From the NCBI RefSeq assembly GCF_003443735.1, contig NZ_CP031969.1, positions 4,650,001-4,714,000 of the forward strand: a stretch of 64,000 nucleotides of DNA. Reading direction: 5' to 3'. The stretch is from Streptomyces sp. CC0208. Lineage in GTDB: Bacteria > Actinomycetota > Actinomycetes > Streptomycetales > Streptomycetaceae. A program made the translations under genes and the position numbers. The first letter of the stretch is position 1. Every line of letters starts with the position of its first letter. The notes under the pieces were generated by a model that was not told where the DNA came from, searched no databases, and saw only the letters and a program-made list of their open reading frames with translations. Below, piece by piece: positions 1-8,343 of the stretch.

Positions 1-522
1 GGTGATGTCGGCGACGGACCGGAAGGACTTCGGCTCGCCGTAGGCGCCCGCGGCCTCCTGCCAGCCCTTCGGTCGGACGCCGAGCTGTTTGCCCAGCAGT
101 GCCAGGAAGATCTGTGCCTTCTGCTTGCCGAAGCCCGGCAGTTCCTCCAGGCGGCGCAGAAGCTCGCGGCCGTCGTCCACGCCCTTCCAGACCAGCTCGG
201 CCTCACCGTCGTAGTGCTCGACGAGGTACTGGCACAGCTGCTGGATCCGCTTGGCCATCGAACCGGGGTAGCGGTGCACGGCGGGCTTCTCGGAGAGCAG
301 CGCGGCGAAGGCATCCGGGTCCTGCGCGGCGATGTCGTGCGCGTCGAGGTCGCTCGCGCCGAGGCGGTCCGCGATGGTGCGGGGGCCCTTGAACGCCCAC
401 TCCATCGGTACCTGCTGGTCCAGCAGCATCCCGACCAGCGCGGCGAGCGGGGAGCGGCCGAGCAGCTCGTCGGCCTCGGGGTCCTGGGCGAGGTGAAGGG
501 TGACGTCCATGTCCCCGATCAT
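1..522 (-). CDS. HhH-GPD-type base-excision repair protein (3' end outside window)
   Basis: Reading leftward from an ATG at 522, 174 codons stay open to the window edge, so the C-terminus is missing. A helix-hairpin-helix element, LPGFGKQKAQ, lies near residues 128-137, preceded by a helical region with LLDQQVPMEWAF. This is the pattern of the small actinobacterial HhH-GPD DNA glycosylase-like family. The catalytic Asp of classical members is not in the visible part, so glycosylase activity is inferred from the fold only. It lies 21 bp downstream of the siderophore-interacting protein gene on the same strand and probably shares its transcript. Confidence 0.85.
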   Translation of the reverse strand, partial: MIGDMDVTLHLAQDPEADELLGRSPLAALVGMLLDQQVPMEWAFKGPRTIADRLGASDLDAHDIAAQDPDAFAALLSEKPAVHRYPGSMAKRIQQLCQYLVEHYDGEAELVWKGVDDGRELLRRLEELPGFGKQKAQIFLALLGKQLGVRPKGWQEAAGAYGEPKSFRSVADIT

Positions 523-543
523 GCCCCCGCCGGCCGCGCGCCT

Positions 544-1281
544 CTACCGGGAGCCGGCGGGCAGGTCCCGCCAGTAGCCGAGCGCGTGCACCCGCTGCTT
601 CGGCACGCCGAGCTCCTTGCGGACGTACGACGACAGGGTCCGGGTCGTCGCCGTGTCGCAGGCGATCCAGACGTACGCGTCCGGATGGTTCTTCAGCAGG
701 CCGGGCAGGTCCGCCTTCGCCTGGGCGACCAGGTGCGCCCCGGAGTCGAGGCGGAGCACCCGGCGGACCTCGTGGCGGGACGGATCGGTGCGGAAGGGGA
801 GGCCCTCGTCGCCGCCCTCGAACCAGACGGTCGCGGGGGAGGAGTCCAGGGCGGCGAGGAGGGAGTTGAGGGCGGGCAGGGAGGCCGGGTCGCCGAAGGC
901 GAACACGTGGGTGGGCTCGGGGTCGGGGCGGTCGAAGCCGGTGCCGTGGACGGTGGCCTCGACGGTGTCACCGGGCTTCGCGGTGCGGGCCCAGTCGCTG
1001 GCGATTCCGTCGTGCAGCGCGAACTCCAGGGTGAAGGTGCCCGCCTCGGGGTCCGGGTCGACCAGGGTGTACGCGCGTTGGTGCGGCTTACCCGCGGCGG
1101 CGAACCACAGGCGCACCCACATCGTCGGATGGATGCCGGTGACCGCCAGCATCCCGCCGTCGGTGAGATGCACCCGCCGGTACGCGTCGGTGACGTCCTC
1201 GGCGCCGGTCACGGTGAACACGAAGTCCTTCGCGCGCAGCAGTCGCAGGACCGCTCCCTCCCAGCCGTGCCCCTGCCCCAT
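544..1281 (-). CDS. Siderophore-interacting protein (SIP/ViuB-type ferric reductase)
   Basis: This 245-residue protein has the two-domain flavoreductase layout. The N-terminal FAD-binding barrel carries RAYTLVDPDP near residues 69-78, and the C-terminal pyridine-nucleotide half includes WIACDTATTRTLSSYVR and ends with the family-typical ALGYWR. Members reduce ferric siderophores in the cytoplasm to release iron. The ATG at 1281 is used because homology begins within a few residues of it. Its promoter region contains a perfectly placed iron box shared with the divergent penicillin acylase operon, so iron repression by a DmdR/DtxR regulator is likely. Length is normal for the family. Confidence 0.92.
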   Translation of the reverse strand: MGQGHGWEGAVLRLLRAKDFVFTVTGAEDVTDAYRRVHLTDGGMLAVTGIHPTMWVRLWFAAAGKPHQRAYTLVDPDPEAGTFTLEFALHDGIASDWARTAKPGDTVEATVHGTGFDRPDPEPTHVFAFGDPASLPALNSLLAALDSSPATVWFEGGDEGLPFRTDPSRHEVRRVLRLDSGAHLVAQAKADLPGLLKNHPDAYVWIACDTATTRTLSSYVRKELGVPKQRVHALGYWRDLPAGSR

Positions 1282-1318
1282 GGTCTTGTCGCCCTTCGCG
1301 TAGGATCATCGAAATTAC

Positions 1319-1337
1319 TTAGGTAAGCCTAACTTAA
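1319..1337. promoter_or_regulatory. Iron box (DmdR/DtxR-type operator)
   Basis: The 19-bp site TTAGGTAAGCCTAACTTAA closely matches the interrupted palindrome bound by Streptomyces DmdR regulators (TTAGGTTAG-C-CTAACCTAA type). It sits between the divergent starts of the SIP gene (1281) and the penicillin acylase gene (1356), so one operator could repress both directions when iron is plentiful. Confidence 0.88.
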
Positions 1338-1355
1338 GGGAAGGCGGGTTCGAGG

Positions 1356-3644
1356 GTGAGCATCGAGATCCACCGCGACGCCTGGGGGATCCCCCACCTC
1401 CGCGCGGGCAGCGCGCGGGAACTCGCCCGCGCCCAGGGCCGGGTCACCGCGCGCGACCGTGCCTGGCAGCTGGAGGTCGAACGGCACCGCGCGCAGGGCA
1501 CCTCGGCCGCCTTCCTCGGTGCCGGGGCCCTGTCCTGGGACACCCTCGCGAGACGGGCCCGCCTGGACGACACGGCGAGACGCTGCTTCGGGGCGCTGGA
1601 GAGACGGGACCCGGAGACCGCCGAGTGGGTGCGAGCGTACGTCGACGGCGTGAACGAGGAACTGCCGTCCGCCTCCGCCCCCGAGTTCGCCCGCGTCGGG
1701 CTCGCCCCCGGACGCTGGGAGCCCTGGACCCCGCTCGGCGTCTGGCTCGCCACGCACATCCTCTTCGCCGGCTTCCCCGCCAAGCTCTGGCGGGACGAGG
1801 CGATACGGCACCTGGGCCCGGACGCGGTCGGTCTCTTCGCCGCCGACGGCCCGGGCACCTCCGGAAGCAACGGCTGGCTGGTCGCCGGCGCCCGCACCAC
1901 CACCGGCCAGGCCGTCCTCGCGGGCGACCCCCACCGCTTCATCGAGGACCCGGGCGTCTACCAGCAGATCCACCTGGTCTGCCCCGAGTTCGACGTCATC
2001 GGTCTCGCCGTACCCGGCGTCCCCGGCATCGCCCACTTCGGCCACACCGGCACGGTCGCCTGGTCCATCACCAACGCCATGGCCGACTACCAGGACCTCT
2101 ACCGCGAGCGCCTGCGCCGAACGGGGGCCGGTGTGGAGGCCCTCGGCCCGGACGGCACCTGGCAGCGCGCCGCCCGCCACACCGAGACCGTCGAGGTGGC
2201 GGGCGAGACTCCGGTCGAGATCGAGGTGATCGAGACGGACCGGGGCCCGGTGATCGCAGGGGGCCCGGAGGGGCTGGAGGGGGGAGGAGTACTGGAGGAG
2301 CCCCCGACCACGGATGCCTCCCGCCCCGCACCCCTCACCACCCCCGGCCCGGCAGGGGCAGCCGCTTCCCCGGCCGCCGCCCCTGGTCTGGCAGGGGCAG
2401 CCGCTTCCCCGGCCGTCCCTCCCGGTCCGGGACGGGTAGCCGCTTCCCCGGCCGCCACCCCCGGCCCGGCAGGGGCAGCCGCTCCCCCGGCCGCCACCCC
2501 CGTCGCCCTCTCCCTCCGCTACCCGCCCCGAGTCACCGAGGACCTCGGCTTCAGTGCCCTGCTCCCCCTCCTCCGCGCCCGTCGCACCGCCGACGTGGAC
2601 CGTGCCTTCGACCTGTGGGCCGAGCCCGTGAACGTCGTCCAGGCCGCCGACAACGAGGGCGGACTGCTGCACCGGGTCGCCGGCCGGGTCCCCGTGCGCG
2701 CGCAGGCCAACCGGCTGCGGCCCGTCCCGGCCTGGGAGCCCGGGCACGACTGGCGGGAATGGCACGACACTCCCCGCGCCGGTCTCACCGACGGCATCGC
2801 CGTGATGGCCAACCAGCGAGGCCCCGCCACCCCGCTCGGCGTCGAGTTCGCCCCGCCCCACCGGGCGAACCGCATCACCGCCCTGTTGAAGGAGAAGGAG
2901 CACTGGTCGGCCGCCGACATGCCCTTGATCCACATGGACACCCATCTCGCCTCGGCGCAGCCCCTGTTGGATCACCTCGCGGCCCTGGACGACGCACGCT
3001 TGAGCCCCGAGGCCACGATCATCAGGGAAACGATCCTCCACTGGGATCGCCGTATGACCGCGAGCAGCACGGAAGCCGCCCTGTACGCCGCCGTGCGCAG
3101 CGCGGTCGTACGACGGCTCGCCGCCCACCCCGCGTTCGCGGCCCTGGCCGACCCGCCCGCCTACCCCGACGTCCTCCTCCCCTGGCTCGGCCTCGTCCCC
3201 CGGATCGCCTTCGCACTCGAACACCTGCTGCGCGCCGAGGAGTTGTACAGCATCGACCGGGCCGAAGCCGTGCGCGAGGCCCTGGAAGACGTGGCCGCCG
3301 AGCCGCCGCGGGGCGTCTGGGGCGACACGCACCGCCTCACCCCCTGGCGGGCGCTTCCCGAGAGCGAGCCGGACGCCCCCGCCCTCGCCCCCGCCCTCGA
3401 CGGCGACCACGACTGCGTCCTGTGCACCTCCGCCCTGCCCGGACTCACCGACCTCGCCGCGCGTGGCCCGGCCGCCCGTTACGTCTGGGACCTGGCCCGC
3501 CGCGAGGACAGCCTCTGGGTGGTCCCGCTGGGCGCCTCCGGCACGCCCGGCTCACCCCATCACCGCGACCAACTGCCCCTGTGGCTCAGGGGAGATCTCG
3601 TCCCGGTCGTCACCGACCTGCAGCAGATGACGAAGGAAGACTGA
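1356..3644 (+). CDS. Penicillin acylase-family Ntn-hydrolase
   Basis: This 762-residue protein belongs to the penicillin/cephalosporin acylase (S45) family. The nucleophile region GTSGSNGWLVAG puts the predicted autoprocessing and catalytic serine at residue 171, with an alpha-chain segment before it and the beta-chain after. No convincing signal peptide is seen, so it is probably cytoplasmic, unlike periplasmic PvdQ. The start is GTG 1356 behind GGGAAGG/GAGGG. It leads a four-gene operon (spacing of 8 bp, then two overlaps) immediately downstream of an iron box, which suggests a role in siderophore maturation or turnover rather than beta-lactam processing; that role is inferred. Residues 330-381 form a Pro/Ala-rich four-fold repeat insert. 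Confidence 0.88.
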   Translation: MSIEIHRDAWGIPHLRAGSARELARAQGRVTARDRAWQLEVERHRAQGTSAAFLGAGALSWDTLARRARLDDTARRCFGALERRDPETAEWVRAYVDGVNEELPSASAPEFARVGLAPGRWEPWTPLGVWLATHILFAGFPAKLWRDEAIRHLGPDAVGLFAADGPGTSGSNGWLVAGARTTTGQAVLAGDPHRFIEDPGVYQQIHLVCPEFDVIGLAVPGVPGIAHFGHTGTVAWSITNAMADYQDLYRERLRRTGAGVEALGPDGTWQRAARHTETVEVAGETPVEIEVIETDRGPVIAGGPEGLEGGGVLEEPPTTDASRPAPLTTPGPAGAAASPAAAPGLAGAAASPAVPPGPGRVAASPAATPGPAGAAAPPAATPVALSLRYPPRVTEDLGFSALLPLLRARRTADVDRAFDLWAEPVNVVQAADNEGGLLHRVAGRVPVRAQANRLRPVPAWEPGHDWREWHDTPRAGLTDGIAVMANQRGPATPLGVEFAPPHRANRITALLKEKEHWSAADMPLIHMDTHLASAQPLLDHLAALDDARLSPEATIIRETILHWDRRMTASSTEAALYAAVRSAVVRRLAAHPAFAALADPPAYPDVLLPWLGLVPRIAFALEHLLRAEELYSIDRAEAVREALEDVAAEPPRGVWGDTHRLTPWRALPESEPDAPALAPALDGDHDCVLCTSALPGLTDLAARGPAARYVWDLARREDSLWVVPLGASGTPGSPHHRDQLPLWLRGDLVPVVTDLQQMTKED
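2343..2498 (+). repeat. 4 x 39-bp in-frame tandem repeat
   Basis: Four 13-residue units of the form PGPAGAAASPAAx (residues 330-381 of the acylase) are encoded by similar 39-bp units. Unit length keeps the frame, so copy number could vary without breaking the gene. The insert lies in a region of the beta chain where acylases do not normally carry low-complexity sequence. Confidence 0.85.
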
Positions 3645-3652
3645 GGAGACCG

Positions 3653-4264
3653 ATGTCCGACACCCCCACCCGTGAAGCGGTCCACACCCAGACGGTGGAC
3701 GGCTACGGCACCGTCCGCATCCTGCGTCTCGACCCGCACGCCGACGCCCCGACCGTGCATGCCTGGGTGCGTGAGGAACGCGCCGCGTTCTGGGGCATGA
3801 ACGGCCTCAGCCAAGAGCAAGTGGCCGCGATCTACGCCCACTTGGACACCCTCGACACCCACCACGCCTATCTGCTGGAGAAGGACGGCGAACCGGCCGG
3901 ACTCCTGCAGACCTACGAGCCGGAGGCCGACCGCGTCAGCGAGTGCTACCCCGTCGAACCCGGTGACATCGGCATCCACCTGCTGCTCCCACCCCCCGGA
4001 CCGCACGGCGGCCGTCCCGGCTGGTCGTCGGCGCTGCTGTCCGCCGTGGCCTCGTACGTGCTGCTGGGCCTGGACAAACGGCGGGTCGTGGTCGACCCCG
4101 ACGTGCGCAACGAGAAGGCCGTCGCCCGCTTCCTGAAGCAGGGCTTCGTGGCCGGAGACGCGGTCGTGCTGCCGGAGATCGACCTCCCGGACGTGCACCT
4201 GCCCGAGAAGCACGCCCAACTGGCCTTCCTGACAAGGGAGGTAGCCTTCCCGGGTGACGCCTGA
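3653..4264 (+). CDS. IucB/MbtK-like GNAT acyltransferase
   Basis: This 203-residue protein resembles the acyltransferases that acylate hydroxylamines or lysine side chains in siderophore synthesis. Supporting segments are GIHLLLPPPG, the acyl-CoA-contacting DPDVRNEKAVARFLKQGF, and the C-terminal HAQLAFLTREVAF. The start ATG 3653 is 8 bp after the acylase stop with GAGGAGA upstream. Being second in an iron-box operon supports a siderophore role. No NRPS or IucA/C-type synthetase is in the window, so its substrate is unknown; it may modify a siderophore made elsewhere. Confidence 0.82.
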   Translation: MSDTPTREAVHTQTVDGYGTVRILRLDPHADAPTVHAWVREERAAFWGMNGLSQEQVAAIYAHLDTLDTHHAYLLEKDGEPAGLLQTYEPEADRVSECYPVEPGDIGIHLLLPPPGPHGGRPGWSSALLSAVASYVLLGLDKRRVVVDPDVRNEKAVARFLKQGFVAGDAVVLPEIDLPDVHLPEKHAQLAFLTREVAFPGDA

Positions 4265-4721
4265 CGACCTCGTCGCCCACTACAACCTGGTACCGATCCC
4301 CCGCGAGGGCGGACTGTTCCGGCAGACCTGGGCCGGAGCCGAGCGTGCCGACGGAAGGCCGCACGGCACGGCGATCGTCGCCCTCCTGACCGCGGACGAC
4401 TACTCCGCCCTGCACCGCCTGCCCAGCGACGAGATCTGGCACCACTACCTCGGCGACCCGCTGGAGATGCTGCTCCTCGCCCCGGACGGCACGACGGCCA
4501 CCGCCGTCCTGGGCCCGGACATACGCGCCGGCCAGCACCCCCAGCTGACCGTGCCGGCGGGCACCTGGATGGGGGCCACGACCCTCGGCGCCTGGACCTT
4601 CTTCGGCTGCACGATGGCCCCCGGCTTCACCTACGAGGACTACGAGCACGGCAGCGCGGCCGAACTGACGGCGCGTTACCCGTCCGAGGCCGCCCGGATC
4701 GCGGGACTGTGCCGTCCATGA
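4254..4721 (+). CDS. Cupin-fold protein (DUF985/Cupin_5)
   Basis: This 155-residue protein fits the DUF985 cupin family. It contains SALHRLPSDEIWHHYLGDPLEML, here cited as two blocks (SALHRLPSDEIWHHY and LGDPLEML), and a C-terminal barrel stretch GCTMAPGFTYEDYEHG. The His residues of HRLPSDEIWHHY and the later Glu/His are likely metal ligands. GTG 4254 overlaps the end of the acyltransferase gene by 11 bp, so the two are translationally coupled. Function in the family is not established; the context suggests an accessory to the iron-regulated operon. Confidence 0.85.
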   Translation: MTPDDLVAHYNLVPIPREGGLFRQTWAGAERADGRPHGTAIVALLTADDYSALHRLPSDEIWHHYLGDPLEMLLLAPDGTTATAVLGPDIRAGQHPQLTVPAGTWMGATTLGAWTFFGCTMAPGFTYEDYEHGSAAELTARYPSEAARIAGLCRP

Positions 4722-5470
4722 GACTCCTGGACGGACAGGTCGCCCTGGTCACGGGCGCGGGCGGCGGCATCGGACGGGGGATCGCGCTGCGGTTCGCCGA
4801 GCAGGGCGCGGCGGTCGCCCTCCATTGCCGTACGGCCGGGACGGCGGCGCGTGAAGTGGCCTCCCGCATCGAGGACTCGGGCGCCCGGGCCGTCGTACTG
4901 GAAGCGGATCTGCGGGACGAGGACGCGTGCCGGGAGCTGGTCCGGGAGGCCGCCGCGTGGGGTGGTGGGCTGACCGCCCTGGTCAACAACGCCGGCGTGC
5001 AGCCCGTCCAGCCGCTGCCCGGGATGACGGCCGCGCAGTGGCGGGCCGTCGTGGACACCAACCTCGGCAGCGTCTTCGCGTGCACCCAGGCGGCCGCGGA
5101 GCTCATGCGGCCGGGCGGGTCCGTGACCCACATCGCGTCCGTCGAGGCGGGCCACCCCGCGCCCGAGCACGCCCACTACTCCGCCTCCAAGGCCGCGATC
5201 GTGGCGCACGCGCGGGCGGCGGCCCTGGAGTACGGTCCGTACGGCATCCGTGTGAACACGGTCTCGCCCGGGCTGATCGACCGGGAGGGGCTGGCGGCGG
5301 CCTGGCCGGAGGGGGTGGAGCGGTGGGTGCGGAAGGCGCCGCTGGGCAGGCTCGGGCGGCCCGAGGACGTGGCCGACGCGTGCGTGTTCCTCGCCTCCCC
5401 GCTCGCGTCCTGGGTCACCGGGCACGACCTGGTGGTGGACGGCGGGGTGTCCGCCCGGCCGACGTGGTGA
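4718..5470 (+). CDS. Short-chain dehydrogenase/reductase
   Basis: This 250-residue classical SDR has the Rossmann glycine motif TGAGGGIGRG at residues 12-21, NNAG in the core, a catalytic serine in HIASVE, YSASK as the Tyr/Lys pair, and VDGGVS near the C-terminus. ATG 4718 forms an ATGA overlap with the cupin stop and is preferred over an upstream in-frame GTG at 4709. It closes the iron-box operon. The substrate cannot be read from sequence; 3-oxoacyl-ACP reductase-like or sugar/alcohol dehydrogenases are the nearest general classes. Confidence 0.88.
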   Translation: MRLLDGQVALVTGAGGGIGRGIALRFAEQGAAVALHCRTAGTAAREVASRIEDSGARAVVLEADLRDEDACRELVREAAAWGGGLTALVNNAGVQPVQPLPGMTAAQWRAVVDTNLGSVFACTQAAAELMRPGGSVTHIASVEAGHPAPEHAHYSASKAAIVAHARAAALEYGPYGIRVNTVSPGLIDREGLAAAWPEGVERWVRKAPLGRLGRPEDVADACVFLASPLASWVTGHDLVVDGGVSARPTW

Positions 5471-5494
5471 GCGCTCGGGGGTTCGCGTCCGTAC

Positions 5495-7468
5495 ATGTCG
5501 GGAAGACCGCGAGCCCAGGTACGGAGTAGTGACGTGAGGTGTGAGCGTGCAGGCAGCAGCGCAGGCCGGCGAAGGCGAGGACTTCAAGGGCTGGTGCTGC
5601 TGGGCAGCGTGCTGGTCCTGCTCCTCTTCGGCGGTGCGGGAGCGGCCTCGGCCCACGCGGCTCTCCGGGCCACCGACCCCGAGGACGGCACCGTCCTCAA
5701 GTCCGCCCCCCGGGACATCACCCTGACCTTCACCGAGTCCGTCGGCCTGCTCGACGACTCCTTCCGGGTGCTGGACCCGGACGGCAAGCGCCTGAAGACC
5801 GGTGACGCCGGACACGGTGCGGGCGGCTCGGAGACGGCTCGGGTCTCGCTGCCCGCCAAGCTCGCCCAGGGCACCTACACGGTGGCCTGGCGGGTGGTCT
5901 CGGCCGACAGCCACCCGGTGTCCGGCGCCTTCACCTTCTCCGTCGGCAAACCCTCCCCAGCCATCGTGGTCGCGGACACCGGCCCGACCGAGAACCCGGC
6001 CACGGAGAGCCTGTTCAACATGGGCCGCTATCTGGCCTACCTCGCCGCGGCCCTGCTCATCGGCACCGCCGTCTTCGTCGCCGCCTGCCGCCCCCCGGAT
6101 CCGTCCCGGCTGCGCCGCCTGCTGTGGGCCGGCTGGGGCACCCTGCTCGGTTCGACGGTGTTCCTGCTGGTGCTGCGGGCGCCGTACGAGTCGGGGGCGG
6201 GCCCGGCCTCCGCGTTCTCCCTGAGGGCATTCGAACGCACCCTGACCACCCGCCCCGGCGAGGCGCTCCTGGTCCGCCTGGCACTGCTGCTGGTGGCGTA
6301 CTTCTTCGTCGTACGACTGCTGCGGCTCGGCGAGGAGAGGCTGCCCCGCGTGTGGCAGGCGGCGGGCGGTGCGCTCGCCGTGGGCCTCGCGCTGACCTGG
6401 GCCGCCGCCGAACACGCGTCCGCCGGGATCCAGGTGCCGGTGGCGATGACGTCCGCGGTGCTGCACGTGCTGGCGATGTCGGTCTGGCTGGGCGGCCTCG
6501 CGGCCCTGCTCACCACCCTGTACCGGGCCTCTGCGCAGCTCCCGGCCGTCGTCCTCGCCCGCTTCTCCCGGCTGGCCTTCGCCTCCGTGACCGTCCTCGT
6601 CGGCACCGGCGTCTACCAGTCCTGGCGCGGCCTCGGCTCCTGGGGCGCCGTCACCGGCACGACGTACGGCCATCTGCTCGTCCTCAAGCTGCTCGCGGTG
6701 ACACTGCTGCTGGCGGCGGCGAGGCTGTCGCGGCAGTGGACGGGACGGCTGGTGAGGGTCGCGGCTGAGGGGGAGTCGGAGGTGGTCGTACGGGAGAAGG
6801 TGCCGGCGGCGGTCGCGGCCGAGGGGGAGTCGCAGGCGGCCGTACGGGGGAAGGTGCCGGCGGCGGTCGCGGCGGAGGGGGAGTCGCAGGCGGTCGTACG
6901 GGAGAAGGTGCCGGAGCGGGTGGGTGGACCGCCGTCGGCCCCGGAACCGGCGCCCGCCACCCCCGGTCCGACCGCCGCACCTGCCTACCGGCACGGCCTG
7001 CGCCGTTCCGTGCTCGCCGAAGTGGCCGTCGGGGTCGTGGTCCTGGTGCTGAGCACCGTGCTGAGCGGCACGCTGCCCGGCCGGGCGCAGGCCGAGGCGG
7101 CCGAGGCGGGCCCGGCCACGGGCGGACTGCCCGCCGCGTCCGTGACCGACGTCCCCTTCGCGGTGGGCGGCGCCACGGGCAAGGTGCAGATCACCCTCGA
7201 CCCGGGCCGCACCGGCGACAACTCGGTCCAGGCCATCGTCTACGCGGCCGACGGAGGCCTCGCCACCGTCCCCGAACTCCGGTTGTCCTTCACCCTCCCG
7301 GCCAAGGAGATCGGCCCGATCGACGCCGGGCTGAAGAACAGGGGCGGCTACTGGGGCACGAACGACCTCACCCTGCCCCTCGCGGGCGACTGGCGGATGA
7401 AGGCGACCATCAGGGTCTCCGACGTCGACCAGATCAGCGTGACGAAGACGGTGAGGATCGTGGGCTGA
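5495..7468 (+). CDS. CopC/CopD copper-resistance fusion protein
   Basis: This 657-residue membrane protein has three parts. A signal peptide ending ...GAASA is followed by a CopC domain (about 53-160) whose mature N-terminus begins HAALR, giving a copper-binding His1, with a further His in SADSHPVSG. A CopD-type multi-helix membrane domain follows (about 175-410). The C-terminal extracytoplasmic domain (about 550-657) is YtkA-like. Probable role is copper uptake or handling at the membrane. GTG 5534 is an alternative start. A charged three-fold repeat links the CopD and C-terminal parts. The gene converges on and overlaps the DUF72 gene by 35 bp. Confidence 0.88.
   Translation: MSGRPRAQVRSSDVRCERAGSSAGRRRRGLQGLVLLGSVLVLLLFGGAGAASAHAALRATDPEDGTVLKSAPRDITLTFTESVGLLDDSFRVLDPDGKRLKTGDAGHGAGGSETARVSLPAKLAQGTYTVAWRVVSADSHPVSGAFTFSVGKPSPAIVVADTGPTENPATESLFNMGRYLAYLAAALLIGTAVFVAACRPPDPSRLRRLLWAGWGTLLGSTVFLLVLRAPYESGAGPASAFSLRAFERTLTTRPGEALLVRLALLLVAYFFVVRLLRLGEERLPRVWQAAGGALAVGLALTWAAAEHASAGIQVPVAMTSAVLHVLAMSVWLGGLAALLTTLYRASAQLPAVVLARFSRLAFASVTVLVGTGVYQSWRGLGSWGAVTGTTYGHLLVLKLLAVTLLLAAARLSRQWTGRLVRVAAEGESEVVVREKVPAAVAAEGESQAAVRGKVPAAVAAEGESQAVVREKVPERVGGPPSAPEPAPATPGPTAAPAYRHGLRRSVLAEVAVGVVVLVLSTVLSGTLPGRAQAEAAEAGPATGGLPAASVTDVPFAVGGATGKVQITLDPGRTGDNSVQAIVYAADGGLATVPELRLSFTLPAKEIGPIDAGLKNRGGYWGTNDLTLPLAGDWRMKATIRVSDVDQISVTKTVRIVG
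6758..6919 (+). repeat. 3 x 54-bp in-frame tandem repeat
   Basis: Three 18-residue units of the type VAAEGESxxVVREKVPAA (residues 422-475 of the CopC/D protein) form a charged linker between the membrane domain and the C-terminal domain. The DNA units are nearly identical and frame-preserving. Confidence 0.88.
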
Positions 7469-8312
7469 GCGGGTCGAGCGGGTCGAGCGGGTCCTGCGGG
7501 TCCAGCAGGTCCGCCATGGTCTCGGCGGCGTGCACGGCGGCCGCTGCGCAGCAGTTGTTGAACAGGACGTGGAGTTCGTCGACCTGCTCGGCCAGTGCGG
7601 GCAACCGCGGTACCCACTCGGCGAGTTCGGCGCGCGGGTAGTCGTACCGGAAACGCTCCTCCTTGCTGCCGCGGCCCCAGGAGGAGCTGCGCCCGTGGAA
7701 GCGCACGACGGACAGCCGGGGCGCGGTGACGGGGGTGACCGGCGGCAGGGAGGCGGGCAGCCCCTGGCGCATGTCCACGGCCACGGCGGCGAAGTCGTAC
7801 TTGCCGAGCAGCGCGCGGGTGAGGTCCTGCTGTCCCTCCTCCCACCAGGACGGATGCCGGAACTCCACGTGGACGGGCCATCCGGCGGTCCGTTCCGCGG
7901 TCTCCTCCAGGAACCGCTCCGCCCGCGCTCCCGGCCGCAGCCACGGCGGGAACTGGAACAGCACCCCACCGAGCCGCCCGGCCTCCCGCAACGGCTCGAC
8001 CCCGGCGGCGAACCGCGCCCACACCTCCTCCAACGGCACGTCCGCGAGGGCGGGCTGCTTCACCGGATGCCCGGTGAGCGGGGCGTACGCCTTCACGTCG
8101 AAGACGAACCCGGCGGGCGTGCGCTCCACCCACAGACGGCTGTTGCGCTCGCTGGGCAGGGCGTAGAACGTGCCGTCCACCTCCACCACCGGGAACCGCT
8201 CGGCGAAGTACCGCAACCGCCCCTCGGCGTCCCGCCGGCCCGGCGGGTACCAGCCGCTGCGGACGAGGGCGGGATCGGTCCAGGAGCACGTGCCGACGAG
8301 AATGCGGGTCAT
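7434..8312 (-). CDS. DUF72 family protein (YecE-like TIM barrel)
   Basis: This 292-residue protein opens with the family signature ILVGTCSWTD and has FPVVEVDGTFY, FQFPPWL, VEFRHPSW and a C-terminal HVLFNNC, all typical of the DUF72 TIM-barrel family. Biochemical function is unknown in general. The C-terminal tail consists of DPLDPLDPL repeats encoded by 9-bp units, and this end overlaps the convergent copper gene by 35 bp. It starts 31 bp from the divergent SDR gene. Confidence 0.9.
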   Translation of the reverse strand: MTRILVGTCSWTDPALVRSGWYPPGRRDAEGRLRYFAERFPVVEVDGTFYALPSERNSRLWVERTPAGFVFDVKAYAPLTGHPVKQPALADVPLEEVWARFAAGVEPLREAGRLGGVLFQFPPWLRPGARAERFLEETAERTAGWPVHVEFRHPSWWEEGQQDLTRALLGKYDFAAVAVDMRQGLPASLPPVTPVTAPRLSVVRFHGRSSSWGRGSKEERFRYDYPRAELAEWVPRLPALAEQVDELHVLFNNCCAAAAVHAAETMADLLDPQDPLDPLDPLSPRSSPSSSR

Positions 8313-8343
8313 GGGGGCCCGGGTACCGACTTAAGGTGCGGCC

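Noticed and set aside
1625..3650. Long alternative-frame ORFs over the acylase gene and similar antisense frames elsewhere
   Set aside because: They are shadows produced by high GC at third codon positions; composition is Arg/Pro-rich without family motifs.
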